This document shows positions 1-7,651 of a stretch of 33,829 bases of DNA, piece by piece (the stretch's first letter is position 1; each line of letters starts with the position of its first letter). The notes beneath the pieces were generated by a model that saw only the letters and a program-made list of their open reading frames with translations, made no database searches and had not been told where the DNA came from. This DNA comes from Phycisphaerae bacterium (lineage in GTDB: Bacteria; Planctomycetota; Phycisphaerae; UBA1845; JAFGLZ01), in NCBI GenBank assembly GCA_016927755.1, contig JAFGLZ010000024.1, positions 1 through 33,829 on the forward strand, in the 5' to 3' direction. The translations under genes and the position numbers were made by a program.

Positions 1-881
1 CCCATGCCCGCCACGTCGCCGACGTTGTCACCCACGTTGTCCGCGATCGTCGCCGGGTTCCGAGCATCGTCCTCGGGAATCCCCGCCTCGACCTTGCCCA
101 CCAGGTCCGCCCCTACGTCCGCCGCCTTCGTGTAAATGCCCCCGCCGACCCGGGCGAACAACGCCTGGCTCGAGGCCCCCATGCCGAAGCACAGCATCAC
201 CACCGTGATCGTCTCCAGGCTCATCGCCTTGATGCCCATCGCCGGGAAGACCCAGCTCAGAAGCAGGAACCAGCCCGTGATGTCGATCAGACCGAAACCG
301 ACGACCACCAACCCCATCACCGCCCCGGCGCGAAACGCCACCACCAGCCCCCGGTTCAGGCTCTCACGTGCCCCCGCGCACGTCCGGTGCGACGCGTTCG
401 TCGCCGTACGCATCCCCAGATAGCCGCAGAGCCCGCTGAAGAACCCGCCCGTCAGAAACGCGAACGGCACCAGCCAGTGCTGAGCGTGAAAGCCGAATGC
501 CATCAGTGCCAGCAATGCCGAGACCACTACGAAGAAGACGCTCACGACCTTGTACTGCTGCCGCAGGTACGCCATCGCCCCCTCACGGACGTAACCCGCG
601 ATCTCCTGCATCTCCGGATCGCCCTCGCCCGCCGCCATCACCTGCTTGTAGAACACCCACGCGAAAACCAGCGCGAGCACCGAGCCGATCGGTGCGATCC
701 ACCAGATCTTCGGGATCACGATCGTCTCATGCACCTCGTCCGCCCCATCATCCGCCGCCGTGACCGCGGTTGTGCTCGCTGACGCCGCCATGACCGCCGG
801 AGTCCGGATGACCATCGTCACCGCCGCCACCGCCACCAACAGCAACAGCATCCCAAAGCCGTAACGCCTTAGTCTCCTCAC
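1..881 (-). CDS. hppA: Membrane-bound pyrophosphatase (ion-translocating), N-terminal part
   Basis: This integral membrane pump couples hydrolysis of pyrophosphate to H+ or Na+ export. Only the first ~293 residues are in the window; the C-terminus lies beyond position 1. The reading frame gives a hydrophobic N-terminus, then GGGIYTKAADVGADLVGKVE followed by an aspartate-rich stretch ending DNVGDNVGDVAGMG, the pyrophosphate/Mg-binding signature of the family. I chose a GTG start at 881 because AGGAGGTC lies a few bases upstream; an internal ATG (851) is possible. The first ~40 residues (RRLRRYGFG, then a hydrophobic run ending near VMAASAS) resemble a signal peptide added before the first canonical helix (WWIAPIGSVLALVFAWVFY). 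The residues that separate K+-dependent from independent enzymes, and the ion specificity, are outside the window. Confidence 0.95.
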   Translation of the reverse strand, partial: MRRLRRYGFGMLLLLVAVAAVTMVIRTPAVMAASASTTAVTAADDGADEVHETIVIPKIWWIAPIGSVLALVFAWVFYKQVMAAGEGDPEMQEIAGYVREGAMAYLRQQYKVVSVFFVVVSALLALMAFGFHAQHWLVPFAFLTGGFFSGLCGYLGMRTATNASHRTCAGARESLNRGLVVAFRAGAVMGLVVVGFGLIDITGWFLLLSWVFPAMGIKAMSLETITVVMLCFGMGASSQALFARVGGGIYTKAADVGADLVGKVEAGIPEDDARNPATIADNVGDNVGDVAGM

Positions 882-1210
882 AGCCTGACCTCCTTCCGCC
901 TGGGCTGACGCCGGGAGCACGCCCCGACCGCCGGAACGGAAACTCATTGGACATTATCAGAGCGGCAAATAGACAAGTTCTCTGTGGACAAGCCTCGCCC
1001 GCGCCACAGCGAGCGGCAAGCATAACAGACCGCTGAGCGTTTTCACAGGCCTTTTTTGGGGGGACCAACGATGGTTACAGCCGCCTTCAACTAGGGCTGG
1101 GTCGATAAGCAACCCGCTCGCTGCGCGAGCCCATCCCCGACCCTGCAAACCTTGAGCCGCCGTGGCCTATCCAAGCATGCTTACCTTCAACCACGTCCAG
1201 GGGGAAAACA
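882..1210. other. Intergenic region between hppA and rpsU
   Basis: No gene is supported in this 329-bp stretch. It holds a perfect 6-bp stem-loop (GCTCGC-TGC-GCGAGC, around 1113-1127), which lies downstream of rpsU on the minus strand and might help end its transcript, although no T-run follows. A 10-bp palindrome, AAGCATGCTT, lies near 1173-1182. The hppA ribosome-binding site AGGAGGTC is at the left edge. Confidence 0.5.
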
Positions 1211-1408
1211 CTAGTTACCGCGGCTGGCTTGGGCCCGCTGCATTCGCTTCAGGGCCTTACGCATCTGACGTCGACGACGCTCAGAAGGCTTCTCGTAGTA
1301 GCTGTTCCGCTTGATCTCCTTGATCAAGCCTTCCTTCTCACACATCTTCTTGAAACGTCGCAACATATTCTCGGCGGGTTCGTTACCTCGCGCCTTGACC
1401 TTGATCAT
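1211..1408 (-). CDS. rpsU: 30S ribosomal protein S21
   Basis: S21 is a small basic protein of the 30S platform near the 3' end of 16S rRNA, involved in initiation. The 65-residue product begins MIKVKARGNEPAENMLRRFK and continues with a basic helix (KPSERRRRQMRKALKRMQRA), the full family signature at normal length. I chose the ATG at 1408 because family homology begins there; an in-frame GTG at 1432 would add eight residues (MEERTICG) that do not look like S21. The SD candidate GAAAGGA lies about 11 bases upstream. The gene stands alone, without dnaG or rpoD next to it. Confidence 0.95.
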   Translation of the reverse strand: MIKVKARGNEPAENMLRRFKKMCEKEGLIKEIKRNSYYEKPSERRRRQMRKALKRMQRAQASRGN

Positions 1409-1890
1409 CCCGCAAATAGTCCTTTCTTCCACTTCATGAGTCGTCTGCCGTCGTGCGTCCTACAGTGACCTCGATGCTCCATCCCTGGTCGCAACAACTC
1501 GCGGCGCCGCCAGTCCTCCCCGGGAAGAACCCCACCCCTCGAACAGCCGAGGGAGCCTCCTCCCAGGGCTGGCGGATCCCCCAGCCCGGAACGCGTCAGT
1601 ATACAGCACTATCGGTCCACCCAGCAACTAGAATCCAACATGCAACCCCACTTTCGCCCGGCCCGGCGCCTCGCGATCCGTAAGCGAGAACTGGTTATCA
1701 ATGGTAGCTAATATCGTGTTTACGGCTCGATCCGTCGGCGGATACTCTGACCTTTCCCGGCCCCCGTTGACTTCCCGCCTGCCACAACTAGAATGCCCGA
1801 CGGACCCTCGCGGCGATCGGCTTTTCCATTCCTTTCGCACCAACGTCGCCCGCCGCCCGGTGTCTTCCAGGCTGTCAGGAGCACTCAAAC
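1409..1890. other. Divergent intergenic region, rpsU leader and secreted-protein gene
   Basis: No coding sequence is supported in this 482-bp gap. The left half is the ~180-nt 5' leader of rpsU on the minus strand, rich in G/C runs that can pair; the promoter is listed separately. The right half precedes the gene at 1891. A TAATAT box at 1709-1714 is a possible -10 for the plus strand, but no good -35 accompanies it. Confidence 0.4.
1598..1627 (-). promoter_or_regulatory. Candidate sigma70-type promoter of rpsU
   Basis: Read on the minus strand, TTGCTG (1627-1622) is followed after 18 bases by TATACT (1603-1598). The -10 box matches five of six consensus bases and the -35 four of six. It points at rpsU and would leave a leader of about 180 nt. 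Confidence 0.45.
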
Positions 1891-3066
1891 ATGAGCAATC
1901 AGCTATCAAAAGCGTGGGGATCCGCCCTCGTCGCCGCACTAATGCTGGTGCCCCCCGCACCGGCCCAGACCCCTGGGGCGCCAGACCAAGCCGCTCAGAT
2001 GGTCACCGTCGTCGGAAAGGCCACCGGCACCGGACTCAAGGCCGAAGAGCAGGCCACCCTCGACGCCCAACGAAAGGCCGTCGAGCAGGTCTGCGGAACC
2101 TTCATCAACTCCATGAGCCAGACCGAAAACTACCAGACCGTCTACGACAAGATCCTCGCCCAAGCCGCCGGATTCGCCCGGCTCGTCAAGGTCGTCGAGC
2201 AGGAAGAAAGCGATGGCATGACCTTCGTCAAAGCGCAGATCGAGGTCTTTCCTGCCCGCTTCAAACAGAAATGGCTCGAGTTCGCACACGTCAAGGAGGC
2301 GGAAGACAACCCCAGGTGCATCCTCATCGTCATCGAGGACAACGATACCACCGACAGGAAGCCCCCACGCACCAACGGCGTCGTCCAGTCGCAGCTCGAA
2401 GGCTTCTTCATCGGCAAGGACGTCCAGCTAATGGACAAGACCGTCAGTGATGAGGTCCGAAGGCGAGACCTGGAGCTGGCCGCCGTCAACGACGACATCA
2501 ATAAGCTGGCCGCCGCGGGCGCCGCGTTCAAGGCCGAAGTCGTCGTCCTGGGACGAGCCGAGGCCACCCCCGCTGGCTTCTCCGAGATCGGTGGCCTGCG
2601 GGCCTACAAATGGCGCACGACCCTGACCATCCGCGCCATCCAAACCGACTCCGCCAAGATCCTCATGTCCAGGCAATACCAGCTCATGCACACGACCACC
2701 GCCTCCTCCGGCGGCGGAGACCCCGCGCTCGAGAAGGTCGCCAAGGAAAACCAAGGCAAGATCCTCCTCGACATCGCCGCCGCCTGGCGCAAACGGGCCT
2801 CAGATCGTCGCATCATCCGACTCACCCTCAGACCCATGAGCTACGCGCAAGCTCTCATGTTCACCGAGACCCTCAAGAAGCTCGACGGCACCGCCGGCGC
2901 CAAGCTGAGGGAGGTCGTCCAGAACTCCGCCGACATCGAGGTCGACTGGAAGAACAAGATCGACGACCTCGCCGCGGAGCTCATGAAGATGCAGCTCGAC
3001 GAGGGGGAAAAGATCGAGATCACCGAACGAACCGCCAACCGACTCTTCGGCAAAGTGCTGAAATAA
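1891..3066 (+). CDS. Secreted FlgT/LPP20-like protein
   Basis: The 391-residue product has a signal peptide (about residues 1-25, ending APAQT), so it is predicted to be exported. Residues ~36-125 read VTVVGKATGTGLKAEEQATL, then many alternating Ala/Gln/Glu residues and a QVCG step before an 'FVKAQIEV' strand. This pattern (a 'GxG' start, a helix with ALxDAxRxAVEQVCG character, then strands) is typical of the N-terminal domain of FlgT and LPP20-type envelope proteins, which bind in the periplasm or at flagellar basal bodies. The remaining ~260 residues, with charged helices at the C-terminus (KIDDLAAELMKMQLDEG), are not recognised. No flagellar gene lies nearby, so a flagellar role is not implied. 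The start is ATG, after an AGGAGCACTCAAAC ribosome-binding region. Confidence 0.8.
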   Translation: MSNQLSKAWGSALVAALMLVPPAPAQTPGAPDQAAQMVTVVGKATGTGLKAEEQATLDAQRKAVEQVCGTFINSMSQTENYQTVYDKILAQAAGFARLVKVVEQEESDGMTFVKAQIEVFPARFKQKWLEFAHVKEAEDNPRCILIVIEDNDTTDRKPPRTNGVVQSQLEGFFIGKDVQLMDKTVSDEVRRRDLELAAVNDDINKLAAAGAAFKAEVVVLGRAEATPAGFSEIGGLRAYKWRTTLTIRAIQTDSAKILMSRQYQLMHTTTASSGGGDPALEKVAKENQGKILLDIAAAWRKRASDRRIIRLTLRPMSYAQALMFTETLKKLDGTAGAKLREVVQNSADIEVDWKNKIDDLAAELMKMQLDEGEKIEITERTANRLFGKVLK

Positions 3067-3355
3067 CCCCGTTCTGCCCCCCCTCCGAGACCCTCGGAAT
3101 GGACGAGTGGGCCTACCGAACCCCCAGGTCGCGTGAGGTGGATGGGCAGGAGCGAACCACCGACCCATCTGAAGCGTACCTCACACGGGACCAAGCTTCG
3201 CCGCCAGTCCTGACGATATACCCCAATAGCGCCGCTGCAGACCCTCAGGACCAACTGCCATCGATCACGACAACGACAGACAGGACCCCCCAGCATCGCC
3301 GGGCACCCCCCAGCCAAGTCCCCGACCGCCCTCGCGACGACGGGTACTCAAGCGA

Positions 3356-4183
3356 TTGCTCCTCGGCACCGGCTCCATCGCCGCGGGCGTCGGACTCTAT
3401 GCCTGGCGGGTCGAGCCCCGCTGGGTCGAAGTCACCACCGTCAATCTGCCAGTGCCCCGCCTCGGCCCCGAGCTGATCGGCTATCGGATCGCCCACGTCT
3501 CCGATCTCCACGTCGGTTACAGGGTCTCCGTCTCCTACCTCGAGCAGTGCATGGACCGCATCAATGAAATCGCGCCGGACTTGGTCGTCGTCACCGGTGA
3601 CCTGATCACCGGGGGGCTAAGCGACGAGATCCCCACCGCCGCCCGACTCCTCAGCCGACTCAACCCCCCCGACGGACTCGTCGTCTCGCTCGGAAATCAT
3701 GACTATAGTAGTTGGACGCCCGGAAATATCCGTTATGACGTCGCCAACAAGGTCGTCTCCGCCGTCCGACAGATCGGGGGCAAGGTCCTACGAAATGAGC
3801 GAACCGTCCTCCGTCGCGGCCCCTCGACCGCCTACCTCATCGGTCTAGACGACCTCTTCGTCGACCGCTGTGACCCCGCGCCCGCCTTCCACGGACTCAC
3901 CAAAGGCCCGCCCGTCATCGCCCTGAGCCATAACCCGGATAGCATGGGAATCCTGCGTCACTGGCCCGTCGATGTCGTCCTCTCGGGCCACACGCACGGC
4001 GGCCAAGTCCGACTGCCCCTCCTGGGACCGCCGATCCTCCCCGTGGCCGACCGCCGGTTCGCCGCTGGCCTTGTCCGCCTCGGCGACAAGACCGTCTATG
4101 TCACCAGAGGCCTCGGACACCTCCTCCAGGTCCGCTTCAACTGCCGCCCGGAGATCACCGTCCATAGGCTCTGCCCCGCCTGA
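3356..4183 (+). CDS. Membrane-anchored metallophosphoesterase (YaeI-like)
   Basis: A calcineurin-like phosphoesterase of the YaeI type, which in known members acts on phosphorylated lipids at the cytoplasmic membrane. The metal-binding blocks are in order: HVSDLHVGY (DxH), VVVTGDLITGG (GD), SLGNHDYSS (GNHD), ALSHNPDSM and LSGHTHGGQ (GHxH). The N-terminus is the problem. TTG at 3356 is the only standard start, yet the frame is open back to 3230 and encodes SRRRVLKRLLLGTGSIAAG just across that point, a twin-arginine-like or anchor segment as in YaeI, so translation probably begins upstream. The best candidate is an ATC at 3260, nine bases after AGGA. A TATACC box at 3217-3222 could be the promoter -10. 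The thioesterase gene follows after 37 bases. Confidence 0.9.
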   Translation: MLLGTGSIAAGVGLYAWRVEPRWVEVTTVNLPVPRLGPELIGYRIAHVSDLHVGYRVSVSYLEQCMDRINEIAPDLVVVTGDLITGGLSDEIPTAARLLSRLNPPDGLVVSLGNHDYSSWTPGNIRYDVANKVVSAVRQIGGKVLRNERTVLRRGPSTAYLIGLDDLFVDRCDPAPAFHGLTKGPPVIALSHNPDSMGILRHWPVDVVLSGHTHGGQVRLPLLGPPILPVADRRFAAGLVRLGDKTVYVTRGLGHLLQVRFNCRPEITVHRLCPA

Positions 4184-4220
4184 CCTTGACCTGTCGACCC
4201 CGATCGCGACAATCCACGCC

Positions 4221-4643
4221 ATGCCCGATGAAATGCCCACGTGCGACATCGAGATCCGCGTGCGATACGCCGAGTGCGATCCTTGGGGTAACGTCCATCA
4301 CGGACGGTACTTCGAGTACTTTGAGGCCGGTCGTGTCCAGCTCCTGCGGCAACTCGGGATGAGCTATCGCGACTGTGAGGCCAAAGACGTCTTCTTCGTC
4401 GTCAACAAGCTCGAGTGCAAATTCCGAGCACCCGCCCGATTCGATGACCTGATGACCCTGACGACGACCCTTCGGCGAGTCACCCGGGCGCGCGTCGACC
4501 ACGAGTATGTCCTCAAACGCGACGGCATCATACTCACGCAGGCCGTGATCTCACTGGCATGTGTCGACAAGCAAGGCCGCGTCCAGCCGATTCCCGACTG
4601 GTTCCCCACGACCCAAAGAATCCAGGCCGGCGCGGACGGCTAA
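4221..4643 (+). CDS. YbgC-type acyl-CoA thioesterase
   Basis: A 140-residue single hot-dog-fold protein that hydrolyses acyl-CoA or acyl-ACP thioesters. The signature is RYAECDPWGNVHHGRYFEYF, where the aspartate after Glu-Cys corresponds to the catalytic Asp of 4-hydroxybenzoyl-CoA thioesterase and YbgC, followed by EAGRVQLLRQLG. Length is normal for the family. I chose the ATG at 4221; a second in-frame ATG at 4233 is possible, and neither has a strong ribosome-binding site. It begins 37 bases after the phosphoesterase and may share its transcript. In many bacteria YbgC sits with tolQRA; those genes are absent here. Substrate chain length cannot be read from the sequence. Confidence 0.88.
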   Translation: MPDEMPTCDIEIRVRYAECDPWGNVHHGRYFEYFEAGRVQLLRQLGMSYRDCEAKDVFFVVNKLECKFRAPARFDDLMTLTTTLRRVTRARVDHEYVLKRDGIILTQAVISLACVDKQGRVQPIPDWFPTTQRIQAGADG

Positions 4644-4668
4644 CCCGTCCGGGGCTTAGGTAAATTGC

Positions 4669-4696
4669 TTGACCTGGATGGCCGACGATGTATATT
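4669..4696 (+). promoter_or_regulatory. Sigma70-type promoter upstream of thrS
   Basis: TTGACC (4669-4674), a 16-base spacer and TATATT (4691-4696) form a near-consensus promoter. It should start RNA near 4703, giving a leader of roughly 180 nt before the thrS start at 4882. Confidence 0.65.
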
Positions 4697-4722
4697 GATT
4701 AAGGACAGGAGGATCGGCCCCT

Positions 4723-4799
4723 GTGGTGCCGACCCCGGACATCTCGGCAGTGTACGGTACATGATGCGGCACAGACCGATGGCACGTACAACAGCATAA
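4723..4799 (+). promoter_or_regulatory. Two overlapping short ORFs in the thrS leader (possible leader peptides)
   Basis: An AGGAGG at 4707-4712 is followed after ten bases by GTG (4723), opening a 14-codon frame (VVPTPDISAVYGT) that stops at 4762-4764. Its stop overlaps an ATG at 4761, which opens a second frame MMRHRPMARTTA ending at TAA 4797-4799, with two adjacent ACA threonine codons near its end. A ribosome stalled on threonine codons upstream of thrS would be a classical attenuation design, but no strong terminator is visible, so this is a hypothesis. Confidence 0.3.
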
Positions 4800-4814
4800 T
4801 GCCCGATGTAGCCT

Positions 4815-4833
4815 GCAAACCCGCTCGGTTTGC
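4815..4833 (+). promoter_or_regulatory. Stem-loop in the thrS leader
   Basis: GCAAACC (4815-4821), loop CGCTC, GGTTTGC (4827-4833): a perfect 7-bp stem 16 bases after the second leader ORF and 48 bases before the thrS ATG. A run of seven T occurs further on, within about 4866-4873, too far for a standard terminator. It could control ribosome access. Confidence 0.4.
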
Positions 4834-4881
4834 CAAGGGCTTATGCGTCCATCTGGTTTCTGTGTCTTTTTTTGTGACTGG

Positions 4882-6855
4882 ATGCCCCAGGTAACGCTAC
4901 CAGACAATACGGTGCTCACGATCGATGAGGGCGCGACCGTCGCCGACGTCGCGGCGAAGATCGGTCCCGGACTCGCCAAGGCCGCGGTCGCCGGCCGGCT
5001 CACCGCGCCTAGCGACGGAGCCCACGTCGTCGACCTCAGTACCCCCATCCCCGGAGACTGCCGACTCAGCATCGTCACGCTGAAGGTGGAAGACGCCGAT
5101 GGCCTGGACGTGCTCAGGCACAGTTGCGCGCACGTCATGGCCGAGGCCGTTCTGGCCCTATGGCCCCAGGCAAAGCTCGTCTACGGACCCACCGTCGAGG
5201 ATGGCTTCTACTACGACATCGATCTGGATCGGCCCATCACCCCCGACGATTTCCCCGCTATCGAGAAGAAGATGCAGGAGATCATCAACGCCGATCGACC
5301 CTTCACGCGAGTCGATATGCACCGCGACGAGGCGATGGTCAAGCTCAGGGCAGAGGGCAATCGCTACAAGATCGACAACGCGGAGCGAGCCGTCGGAGAT
5401 ACCCTTAGCTTCTACCTCACCGGAGATATCCCGGGCCGAGAGTTTGAGGACCTCTGCCGAGGACCTCACCTGCCCAGGACCAGCCGTATCCCAGCCTTCA
5501 AGATTCTCAGCGTGGCCGGTGCCTACTATCGCGGCGACGCCAACGAGAAGATGCTCCAACGCCTCTATGGCACTGCGTGGCCGAGCAGAAAGGATCTGAC
5601 CGCCTATCTTCGCCGACTCGAAGAGGCCAAGAAACGCGACCACCGAATCCTCGGCAAGCAGCTCGACCTCTATAGCATCCACGACGAAATCGGACCCGGG
5701 CTGGTTCACTGGCACGCCAAAGGGTCCTTCATCCGCCATCAGATCGAGTCCTTCTGGAAAGAAGAGCACCTCAGGCGAGGCTACGACCTGATCTATACCC
5801 CGCACATCGGGAGCGAGCGCATCTACCAGCGCAGCGGACACCTCGAGAAGTACGCGGACATGATGTACTCCCCCATGGACATCGACGGCGTCAACTACTA
5901 CATGAAGCCGATGAACTGTCCCGGGCACTACATGATCTACAAGACCGACACCCGCAGCTACCGCGATCTGCCCATCAGAATGTGCGAGCTCGGAACCGTC
6001 TATCGCTACGAACCGTCAGGAACCCTCCACGGAATGCTCCGAGTCCGCGGATTCACCCAAGACGATGCCCATACCTTCTGCACCCCCGATCAACTCGGAC
6101 AAGAGCTCGATCTCATCCTGGAGCTGATGGACTTCATGATGCGGTCCTTCGGTTACGAGTACCGGGCCTATCTCGCCACGCGACCCGAAAAGTACCTCGG
6201 CACCGAGCAGGAGTGGGACCGCGCCACCGCCGAGCTCCGCGCTGCGCTCGAACGCCGAAACCTCGACTACGAAATCGACGAGGGCGGAGGCGTCTTCTAC
6301 GCACCGAAGATCGACATCAAGCTCATCGACTCCATGGGACGCCAGTGGCAGGGACCCACCCATCAGGTCGACCTCCAGGCCGCGAAGCGATTCGACATCA
6401 GCTACATCGGCCCCGACAACGCTCCCCACGAACCCGTCATCATCCACCGAACCGTACTGGGAAGCATGGAGCGATTCATCGGCGGGCTCATCGAACACTT
6501 CGCCGGCGCCTTCCCCATGTGGCTCGCCCCGGAGCAAATGCGCATCATCAACGTCAGCGAGAGGAGTGCCGAGTACGCAAAAGAGGTCGCCGAGGCCCTC
6601 AAGAATGCCGGCCTGCGGCCCGAGGTCGATGTCTCCTCCGATCGACCTGGTCCAAAGAAACACCGCGCGCGACAGCAACGCGTGCCCTACATCGTCTTTG
6701 TCGGTGAACAGGAGATGACCGAGAGAGTTGTCCAAGTGCATGGTCGGAACCCCGAAAAGCCCGAGGATTACGTCTTGGAGGGAACCCCGACCCTCGACCA
6801 GTTCATCGCGGCCTGCATCAACGAGGTCGCAACCAAGGGGATCGGGAAGCACTGA
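4882..6855 (+). CDS. thrS: Threonyl-tRNA synthetase
   Basis: A class II synthetase that charges tRNA-Thr. The 657-residue protein has the full bacterial architecture: TGS domain (1-~62, MPQVTLPDNTVLTIDEGATV), editing domain with HSCAH near residue 79 and the GGPHL-like RGPHLPRT segment, catalytic core with zinc-ligand MNCPGHYMIY (~345), motif 2 RVRGFTQDDAH, and motif 3 RTVLGSMERFIGGLIEHFAG, then the anticodon-binding domain with PYIVFVGEQE. I chose ATG 4882 because homology begins there; ATG 4843, with AAGGG four bases upstream, would add 13 residues rich in Phe/Cys that do not resemble the family. infC follows after 165 bases, the common thrS-infC order, but rpmI and rplT do not follow. Confidence 0.97.
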   Translation: MPQVTLPDNTVLTIDEGATVADVAAKIGPGLAKAAVAGRLTAPSDGAHVVDLSTPIPGDCRLSIVTLKVEDADGLDVLRHSCAHVMAEAVLALWPQAKLVYGPTVEDGFYYDIDLDRPITPDDFPAIEKKMQEIINADRPFTRVDMHRDEAMVKLRAEGNRYKIDNAERAVGDTLSFYLTGDIPGREFEDLCRGPHLPRTSRIPAFKILSVAGAYYRGDANEKMLQRLYGTAWPSRKDLTAYLRRLEEAKKRDHRILGKQLDLYSIHDEIGPGLVHWHAKGSFIRHQIESFWKEEHLRRGYDLIYTPHIGSERIYQRSGHLEKYADMMYSPMDIDGVNYYMKPMNCPGHYMIYKTDTRSYRDLPIRMCELGTVYRYEPSGTLHGMLRVRGFTQDDAHTFCTPDQLGQELDLILELMDFMMRSFGYEYRAYLATRPEKYLGTEQEWDRATAELRAALERRNLDYEIDEGGGVFYAPKIDIKLIDSMGRQWQGPTHQVDLQAAKRFDISYIGPDNAPHEPVIIHRTVLGSMERFIGGLIEHFAGAFPMWLAPEQMRIINVSERSAEYAKEVAEALKNAGLRPEVDVSSDRPGPKKHRARQQRVPYIVFVGEQEMTERVVQVHGRNPEKPEDYVLEGTPTLDQFIAACINEVATKGIGKH

Positions 6856-6950
6856 CCGTCAAGTCGATATGCGCCTAATGAACCACTCGTTCATCAAGAT
6901 TCGTCTTAGTCGCCTCGAGGCAGCAGCGCGGGGGCCCTTTCGCTTTGGGC

Positions 6951-6965
6951 GCGGATTCGGTCCGC
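6951..6965 (+). promoter_or_regulatory. Stem-loop in the thrS-infC spacer
   Basis: GCGGA-TTCGG-TCCGC forms a stable short hairpin 55 bases before the infC start, preceded by a G/C-rich block (6928-6950) that could pair in alternative ways. The spacer contains no gene. Its role (processing, leader control or partial terminator) is unknown. Confidence 0.35.
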
Positions 6966-7020
6966 ACCGGCCCCCGGACGTCCGTCTGTCAGAGGCCAAA
7001 TGAAAGGCAGGTGATGGCCT

Positions 7021-7527
7021 ATCGCTCAAGGACTGCGTACCAACGAACAGATCCGAATCTCGCCGGTTCTCCTCATCAATCAGGAGAACGAAAAGGTCGG
7101 GGTCATACCCACCGACGAGGCACTCAAAATCGCCCAGGAGGCTAGCCTGGACCTCGTCGAGGTCGCCCCGAACGAGCGACCCCCCGTATGCCGACTCATG
7201 GACTACGGAAAGTGGAAGTATCTGCAGAAAAAGCAGAAAAAGCAGAAGCCTCCACATGAGGTGCAGCTCAAGGAAGTCCGGTTTCGACCCAAGATCGATA
7301 AGCACGATCGTGAAACCAAGTTGGGCAGGGTGAAGGACTTCCTCGGACGAGGCGACAAGGTCCAGTTGACCATGCTCTTCCGTGGCCGAGAACGATTCCA
7401 TCCCGAGATCGGAATGGACATCTTCAAGGGGCTCATCGAGGAACTCGGCGAAACCGCCAAGGTCGAGCGAGAGCCGCGATTCGAAGGCCGACGGATGACC
7501 ATGACCATCGCCCCGGCCAAGAAGTAG
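7021..7527 (+). CDS. infC: Translation initiation factor IF-3 with ATC start codon
   Basis: IF-3 keeps the ribosomal subunits apart and checks start-codon pairing. The 168-residue product covers the N-domain (GLRTNEQIRISPVLLINQ, DLVEVAPNERPPVCRLMDYG), the lysine-rich linker (KKQKKQKPP) and the C-domain (KEVRFRPKIDKHD; RGRERFHPEIG). The frame has a stop at 7012-7014, then TGG CCT ATC, and no ATG, GTG or TTG before codon 7198, which lies deep in the N-domain. ATC at 7021, behind AAAGGCAGGTGAT, is therefore the only sensible start. In E. coli infC starts at AUU, and IF-3 represses its own translation by rejecting that codon; the same feedback is likely here. rpmI and rplT do not follow, unlike the usual operon. 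Confidence 0.95.
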   Translation: MAQGLRTNEQIRISPVLLINQENEKVGVIPTDEALKIAQEASLDLVEVAPNERPPVCRLMDYGKWKYLQKKQKKQKPPHEVQLKEVRFRPKIDKHDRETKLGRVKDFLGRGDKVQLTMLFRGRERFHPEIGMDIFKGLIEELGETAKVEREPRFEGRRMTMTIAPAKK

Positions 7528-7565
7528 CGACGAGCGGACCCGGAACCTCAAAGTGCCTTGGGCTG

Positions 7566-7612
7566 ATCAACCGGATCGCCCTGCGGGGGTGGTCTTTTCA
7601 GTTGCCCTCGGG
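7566..7612. terminator. Possible weak terminator between convergent infC and the FGE-like gene
   Basis: Downstream of infC an imperfect G/C pairing (ACC...CCC with GGGGGTGGT) precedes TCTTTT, and a short TGCC-CTCG-GGCA hairpin follows. The stems are short or bulged, so this is a tentative call in the only space between the two converging genes. Confidence 0.25.
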
Positions 7613-7651
7613 CACCCGACAGACCGGCTCAACTGCCGTCGTGCGCTGCGC

